Positions 5,179-8,879 of a stretch of DNA of 8,879 bases are shown here, one piece after another. Source of the DNA: Myxococcales bacterium (GTDB lineage: Bacteria; Myxococcota_A; Polyangia; Haliangiales; J016); assembly GCA_014238595.1 (NCBI GenBank), contig JABAAV010000067.1, positions 1 through 8,879 of the forward strand, in the 5' to 3' direction. Within the stretch, counting starts at the first letter, position 1. The number at the start of each line of letters is the position of its first letter. Under the pieces are notes generated by a model. The model was not told the origin of the DNA and searched no databases. It saw only the letters and a list, made by a program, of their open reading frames with translations. The position numbers and the translations under genes were made by a program.

Positions 5179-7329
5179 ATGTTAAAAGGCAACATTGATC
5201 CAACAGATAAAGCGTTTGCTATTATTAAAGAGGAGAACGCGATACATGACAAGGTGCAACAAGCCCTTGATTGCAAACCTTCCGGTGTTCCTATGGGTAA
5301 CATACAAGAAGGTTTAGATACTGACCTGCTTGCATTACGCGATGAGATCGCTCATGCGAAACAGGAAGATAAAGCACCTATTATAGAGCAGATGACACGT
5401 ATTGCTGCTGTACGAGGAACAATTTCTGGGATCAAAGAACCACCGGCAGATATTGTGTCACCTTATTTTGCGCATATTGCCCTTCAAGAAGAAAATAAAC
5501 GACGTGATGTTTTGATTGGAAAACGTGGTTTTATTGATCGAAGCAATGATATTCAAATTGTTGATTGGCGTAACGCACCGATTTCTAAAATTTATTATCG
5601 TTATGCAGAAGATGATGATTATGAAGAAAAAGTTGCCGGAAGAGTCATGAGTGGTGTGTTAGCAGTTCGGCGTAATATCTCTATTATCGGTAGAATATTG
5701 AGACGAATTGGAACACCAAAGCACGGCATTTTTGTCAAGGATGTTCGAGGAAATTGGAATCATAGCGATGATAACAATGTGCCTGTACTGCAAGGAGGGG
5801 CATGCAAAGTGACAAAAGTGTCTTCGGATGCACAGATGCATTTAGGGTTGGAAGATCGACAAGGTCATGTGCATCGTATTAATAAAGAGTTGCCAGAGAT
5901 TGCAGCATTGATTGATCCTGTTCAATTTGAACTGATTACAAAACCCAATAGTGGTTTGATTGTCATTCAAGGTGCAGCGGGATCGGGCAAGACTACCGTT
6001 GCATTACATCGCATTGCATATCTCAACTTTCAAGATCCTGAACGCTTTGCTGCTAATAAAATTTTGATTGTTGTACCCACTCAAGGATTGGCACGCTATG
6101 TTGGATCGGTATTGCCGCAACTTGGTGTTGAGCATGTTGCAGTTCGTACTTATCAGAATTGGGCATATCAATGTCGGTGTGCTTTGTTGCCGGATTCAAA
6201 CAAAGATGTGATACACGATATTCCTTTTGAAGTATCGTTTGTTAAAAAACATCCGCTGCTTCTGGATATTTTAGATCGTTATGTTAAGGACAATCCAAGT
6301 CGAGATAATGATATTATTTCGGATTGGGCTTCGGTGATGACAGATAAATCCAGGCTTTTACAAGGGTTTGCGTTGGCAGAAGATGTGACAGAGCGCATGA
6401 TTGAAGATACGGTTTTATTTTGTACGAAGCAAACCGAAGATCCACAAGCTGCAATGCTTGATAGTGAAGGTCAAGTCTTTCGCGGAGTTGATGATCATGT
6501 GATCGATCAAGATCTATATGGATTTGATGTTACAGATGATTCGATTTTACTTCGTTTGATTCAATTGCGGCATGGAGAACTTATTTGCAGTGGACGACGA
6601 TGGAATTATGAACATATTGCGATTGATGAAGCACAAGATCGTTCAGCCATAGAAATTCAGGTGCTTTTGGGTGCAACAAAATCTTATGATCAAGGTCGTT
6701 CCGTAACTATTGCAGGAGATACTGCGCAACGGTTTGCCTTCGATAATTCATTTGTTTCATGGCAGGTGCTTCTTGCTCAATCAGGATATGGAGATGTCGC
6801 AGTATCACCTCTTAAACTCTCTTATCGTTCTACAGCAGAGATTATGACGTTTACACATGAAGTATTGGGTCCCATGCTTGCTCCGAAAGATCCTTTGATT
6901 GCTCGAACGAGTCAGGTACCCGTTACAGTCCATGATTTTAACAACGCAGGCTCTGCAGCAGATTTTGTTGGTGAAGCATTACGATCATTGATGCAACGTG
7001 AAGCAACCGCATCGGTTGCTGTTATTGCCCGTTACTCAGAGCAAGCAAAACAAATTTATGACAGCCTTGTTTCTGCTGAAGTGCCTAAGTTAAGACATAT
7101 TGTTTGTAGTGAGTTTTCTTTTACACCAGGTATTGATGTTACGGATATTTCACAAGTTAAAGGTCTTGAGTTTGATTATGTCATTTTGATGGGTGTCAAT
7201 TCGGCAAGTTATCCCGATTCATTAGAGGCAAGACATAGTCTTCATATTGGCGCGAGTCGAAGCATTCATCAACTTTGGGTGGTTGTCGATGATTGTCCTT
7301 CACCACTCATTCCAAAACACTATCTATAA
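5179..7329 (+). CDS. HelD-like superfamily 1 (UvrD/Rep) ATPase, probable RNA polymerase recycling factor
   Basis: 716 residues, slightly shorter than the roughly 770 of Bacillus HelD. Order: a charged N-terminal helical region (about 15-90), then the HelD-typical PYFAHIALQEENK (95-107), IVDWRNAPISKIYYRY (127-142) and SGVLAVRRNISII (158-170). The ATPase follows: Walker A GAAGSGKTT (265-273), Walker B IDEAQD (482-487), motif III IAGDTAQR (511-518), motif IV LSYRST (547-552), motif V QVKGLEFDYVIL (659-670) and motif VI GASRS (691-695). HelD binds RNA polymerase, inserting its arm into the secondary channel, and uses ATP to free stalled or nucleic-acid-bound enzyme. It is unrelated in role to E. 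coli helicase IV, which shares the name. ATG 5179 is the only upstream ATG after a stop at 5170-5172; its ribosome binding site is weak. Met39 (5293) is a less likely start because it would cut the N-terminal helix. The function is inferred from family likeness. Confidence 0.85.
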   Translation: MLKGNIDPTDKAFAIIKEENAIHDKVQQALDCKPSGVPMGNIQEGLDTDLLALRDEIAHAKQEDKAPIIEQMTRIAAVRGTISGIKEPPADIVSPYFAHIALQEENKRRDVLIGKRGFIDRSNDIQIVDWRNAPISKIYYRYAEDDDYEEKVAGRVMSGVLAVRRNISIIGRILRRIGTPKHGIFVKDVRGNWNHSDDNNVPVLQGGACKVTKVSSDAQMHLGLEDRQGHVHRINKELPEIAALIDPVQFELITKPNSGLIVIQGAAGSGKTTVALHRIAYLNFQDPERFAANKILIVVPTQGLARYVGSVLPQLGVEHVAVRTYQNWAYQCRCALLPDSNKDVIHDIPFEVSFVKKHPLLLDILDRYVKDNPSRDNDIISDWASVMTDKSRLLQGFALAEDVTERMIEDTVLFCTKQTEDPQAAMLDSEGQVFRGVDDHVIDQDLYGFDVTDDSILLRLIQLRHGELICSGRRWNYEHIAIDEAQDRSAIEIQVLLGATKSYDQGRSVTIAGDTAQRFAFDNSFVSWQVLLAQSGYGDVAVSPLKLSYRSTAEIMTFTHEVLGPMLAPKDPLIARTSQVPVTVHDFNNAGSAADFVGEALRSLMQREATASVAVIARYSEQAKQIYDSLVSAEVPKLRHIVCSEFSFTPGIDVTDISQVKGLEFDYVILMGVNSASYPDSLEARHSLHIGASRSIHQLWVVVDDCPSPLIPKHYL
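5224..5252 (-). promoter_or_regulatory. Probable sigma70-type promoter of speA, inside the 5' coding part of helD
   Basis: On the minus strand TTGTCA (5252-5247) matches the -35 consensus at 5 of 6 positions. Exactly 17 bases later TTTAAT (5229-5224) matches the -10 consensus at 5 of 6. Transcription would start near 5217, giving speA a leader of about 53-68 bases that is antisense to the first codons of helD. It is the best-matching promoter I found in the window. Because it sits within a gene, a chance match cannot be excluded. Confidence 0.5.
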
Positions 7330-7358
7330 CTTTGGTAATCAAAGTGATTTGTGTGGTT
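7329..7358 (+). terminator. Weak candidate terminator after helD
   Basis: Immediately at the helD stop codon, ACTTTG (7329-7334) and CAAAGT (7340-7345) form a 6-bp stem with a 5-base loop, followed by a mixed GATTTGTGTGGTTT tract. The stem is AU-rich and the tail is not a pure U run, so it would be weak. It lies in the 53-base gap between the convergent helD and infA. Confidence 0.3.
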
Positions 7359-7382
7359 TATGATATTGTTGCTAGAAAATAT

Positions 7383-7601
7383 TTATCGTGCACGGAACGT
7401 GATAAGACCGCGTGATGGATCATAAGGTGACACAGCAACGGTAACACGATCACCAAGAACCACTCGAATACGAAAACGGCGCATCCGACCTGCAAGATGC
7501 GCAAGAACTTCATGATCATTGTCGCATTTCACGCGGAAATTTCCGCCCGCACCGACATGAACCACTTCACCTTCTAATTGAACGTTATCATCTCGTGACA
7601 T
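7383..7601 (-). CDS. infA: Translation initiation factor IF-1
   Basis: 72 residues, exactly the normal IF-1 length: a single S1-like OB-fold that binds the 30S A-site during initiation and aids IF-2 and IF-3. Diagnostic motifs are MSRDDNVQLEGEVV at the N-terminus, HEVLAHLAG (30-38), RMRRFRIRV (39-47), GDRVTV (50-55) and SPYDPSRGLITFR (58-70). It follows nadA by 11 bases on the same strand; an AAGAGA-like ribosome binding site overlaps the nadA stop codon, so the two are probably co-transcribed. This is not the classical setting beside secY/rpmJ ribosomal protein genes, and it may be a relocated or second copy. The gene appears slightly more GC-rich than its neighbours, consistent with its many Arg codons. 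The identity is secure. Confidence 0.95.
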   Translation of the reverse strand: MSRDDNVQLEGEVVHVGAGGNFRVKCDNDHEVLAHLAGRMRRFRIRVVLGDRVTVAVSPYDPSRGLITFRAR

Positions 7602-7612
7602 AAGTGATTCTC

Positions 7613-8578
7613 TTATACACTCATTTCAAGCATTCGTTCAATGGGCAATAACGCTTGAGATTGAATATCAGGGTTAATATGAATTTGTGGTGTTGCATCA
7701 CGCATACAAAGATAAAGCTTTTCCAAGGTGTTAAGTCGCATGTATGGACAGAGATTGCAAGCACAGGTCTCATCTTCTGGTGGCGCGGGAATTAACGTTT
7801 TGTTAGGTGCTTCTTGGCGCATTTTGTGTAAAATGCCTGCTTCGGTTGCAATGATAAACGCATCTTCGGTGCTTTCTTTGACATAGTTGAGGAGTCCTGT
7901 TGTGGAGGCAATATAGTCAGCATGACGCAAAATTTGTTGCTGACATTCTGGATGAGCAATAATCTTCGCAGTTGGATATTTTGTTTTGCATTGCAGTAAG
8001 CGTTTTTCACTGAAGGTTTCATGAACAATGCAAGAGCCCTGCCACATGACGATATCATCACGATTTGTTTGTTTGGCTATAAATGCACCTAGATGTTTGT
8101 CTGGAGCAAACACAATAGGCTTATCCCCGATTTGTTTAACAATACTCACGGCATTGGATGATGTGCAAATGATATCAGAGAGTGCTTTGACTTCAGCACT
8201 GCAATTAATGTAACTGATGACAGTATGATCAGGGTATTTTTTAAGCCAGTGTGCAAAGAGATCTGCAGGACATGCATCGGCCAGTGAACATCCTGCGTTG
8301 AGATCAGGTAAAACGACTGTAGTTTTTGGGTTAAGTATTTTGGCTGTTTCTGCCATAAAATGAACACCACAAAATACAATCATGTCCGCATTGGTTTGTT
8401 TTGCTTGTTGTGCTAACGCCAATGAATCTCCGATAAAATCTGCTAAGTCTTGAATATCTGACTCTTGATAATAATGTGCCAAGATGACCGCATTACGTGT
8501 TTGTTTTAGCTCGATGATTAACGATTCAAGTTCATCGGGTGGTGGCAATTCGAGCGGTGTTGTAGATGTAGAAATCAT
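7613..8578 (-). CDS. nadA: Quinolinate synthase NadA
   Basis: 321 residues from ATG 8578. It condenses iminoaspartate with dihydroxyacetone phosphate to give quinolinate, the second step of de novo NAD synthesis from aspartate, using an oxygen-sensitive [4Fe-4S] cluster. Visible motifs (ATG-8578 numbering): ILAHYYQ (32-38), DFIGDSLALA (47-56), FCGVHFMAETAKIL (69-82), cluster Cys97 in NAGCSLADAC, YINCSAEVK (123-131), TSSNAV (139-144), FAPDKHLG (157-164), cluster Cys212 in HPEC, STTGL (225-229), and the third cluster Cys277 in CACNLCPYM. An in-frame TTG at 8596 would add six hydrophobic residues, but no ribosome binding site supports it; ATG 8578 also lacks a clear one. nadB and nadC are not in the window. 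infA follows directly. The identity is secure; the start is less so. Confidence 0.96.
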   Translation of the reverse strand: MISTSTTPLELPPPDELESLIIELKQTRNAVILAHYYQESDIQDLADFIGDSLALAQQAKQTNADMIVFCGVHFMAETAKILNPKTTVVLPDLNAGCSLADACPADLFAHWLKKYPDHTVISYINCSAEVKALSDIICTSSNAVSIVKQIGDKPIVFAPDKHLGAFIAKQTNRDDIVMWQGSCIVHETFSEKRLLQCKTKYPTAKIIAHPECQQQILRHADYIASTTGLLNYVKESTEDAFIIATEAGILHKMRQEAPNKTLIPAPPEDETCACNLCPYMRLNTLEKLYLCMRDATPQIHINPDIQSQALLPIERMLEMSV

Positions 8579-8727
8579 AATAAGACAAAGAATCAAAGAA
8601 AAAGTAACATAGCATTGCTAAGCGATTGTTGGAAAGTACACCAGCTATCTATTGATCGTTTTGTCATTGTTTGCGAATGTTCAAGTTGTGGTTTTGGAGT
8701 AATATTATTTTAAAGAAGGAATTTACA
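8579..8727. other. Intergenic region between nadA and the HTH gene, with candidate control sequences
   Basis: The largest gene-free stretch of the window (149 bases), holding both divergent starts. Seen directly: an 11-base palindrome TAGCA-T-TGCTA (8610-8620) about 30 bases before nadA; an AT-rich TAATATTA palindrome (8700-8707) that could be a -10 box for the HTH gene, without a good -35; and AAGGA (8716-8720), a sound ribosome binding site 7 bases before ATG 8728. On the nadA side, TTTCCA and TATGTT are 18 bases apart, a weak promoter candidate that overlaps the palindrome. No known NAD-regulon operator is recognised. Confidence 0.3.
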
Positions 8728-8879
8728 ATGCAACTTTCTATCGAATCTCATGATTATCTTTTTGTTGATCGCCTGCGACATCGTGAAACAATTAAGCAAG
8801 CGGCACATCGTTACAATGTCTCATATGCGACATATTATAAATGGGAACAAGGTGGCGGAACTATCCCTATGGTGACCAT
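8728..8879 (+). CDS. Helix-turn-helix DNA-binding protein, N-terminal 50 residues (truncated by the right edge)
   Basis: Begins at ATG 8728, with AAGGA 7 bases upstream, and stays open to the window end. Residues 15-42 contain RLRHRETIKQAAHRYNVSY followed by ATYYKWEQG. This pattern of a first helix ending AA.RY, a VS turn, and a recognition helix ending YKWE is typical of XRE/Cro-like or transposase-type helix-turn-helix domains. It is probably a transcriptional regulator; the effector domain, if any, is outside the window, so neither family nor target can be named. It is divergent from nadA across 149 bases. A recombinase or transposase accessory protein cannot be excluded. Confidence 0.65.
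   Translation, partial: MQLSIESHDYLFVDRLRHRETIKQAAHRYNVSYATYYKWEQGGGTIPMVT

Noticed and set aside
5165..5203. N-terminal extension of SpeA from a TTG codon at 5203
   Set aside because: No ribosome binding site, a cysteine-rich start unlike the family, and overlap with helD; ATG 5164 or 5149 is more sensible.
8579..8596. NadA start at TTG 8596
   Set aside because: A rare start codon without a ribosome binding site, when an in-frame ATG six codons later gives a normal family N-terminus.
1..8879. CRISPR array, tRNA/rRNA, insertion sequence or defence island
   Set aside because: No regularly spaced direct repeats, no cloverleaf or rRNA motifs, no transposase or inverted ends, and no recognisable defence gene; the HTH fragment alone is not enough.

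Overview
The window looks like ordinary chromosome of a Gram-negative, roughly 40% GC bacterium (GC estimated by eye from a few lines). It is densely coded, with ten protein genes, gene-free gaps of at most about 150 bases, and no rRNA, tRNA, CRISPR array, transposase or phage structural gene that I can recognise. Signs of a proteobacterial or 'deltaproteobacterial' relative (Myxococcota/Bdellovibrionota-like) are: a CGFS monothiol glutaredoxin paired with a BolA protein, a biosynthetic-type PLP arginine decarboxylase (SpeA), a long single-domain ALDH4A1-type P5C dehydrogenase, an outer-membrane-type lipoprotein, and an IF-1 with an FRIR-type core. The lineage is inference from remembered family similarity; no search was run.

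Layout. Bases 1-407 (minus) hold the N-terminal part of an isopropylmalate/isocitrate-type dehydrogenase that runs off the left edge. Divergent from it, 467-943 (plus) encodes a small lipoprotein with a cupredoxin-like domain. Bases 979-5164 (minus) form a compact four-gene cluster, read as speA, pruA, bolA, grxD, with gaps of 23-26 bases and so probably one operon. It would turn arginine into agmatine, oxidise glutamate semialdehyde to glutamate, and make a Grx-BolA [2Fe-2S] pair. Divergent from speA, 5179-7329 (plus) encodes a HelD-like UvrD/Rep-superfamily ATPase of the kind that recycles stalled RNA polymerase. The start codons of speA and helD are only 14-29 bases apart, and the best sigma70-like promoter for speA lies inside the first codons of helD. 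Convergent to helD is nadA-infA (minus, 8578 to 7383), quinolinate synthase followed 11 bases later by initiation factor IF-1. At the right edge, divergent from nadA, begins a truncated gene for a small helix-turn-helix protein (8728 onward).

How the genes fit together. Several touch iron-sulfur or redox handling (Grx-BolA; NadA with a 4Fe-4S cluster), amino-acid nitrogen flow (SpeA, P5C dehydrogenase, the LeuB/Icd-like enzyme) and the transcription/translation machinery (HelD, IF-1). I see no compelling new multi-gene defence, mobile or secretion system. The points most worth a second look are the speA/helD 5' overlap, the speA-pruA-bolA-grxD linkage, the HelD homologue in an apparently Gram-negative genome, the histidine-free cupredoxin lipoprotein, and an octamer repeat that puts anti-Shine-Dalgarno-like CUCCUU motifs between bolA and grxD.
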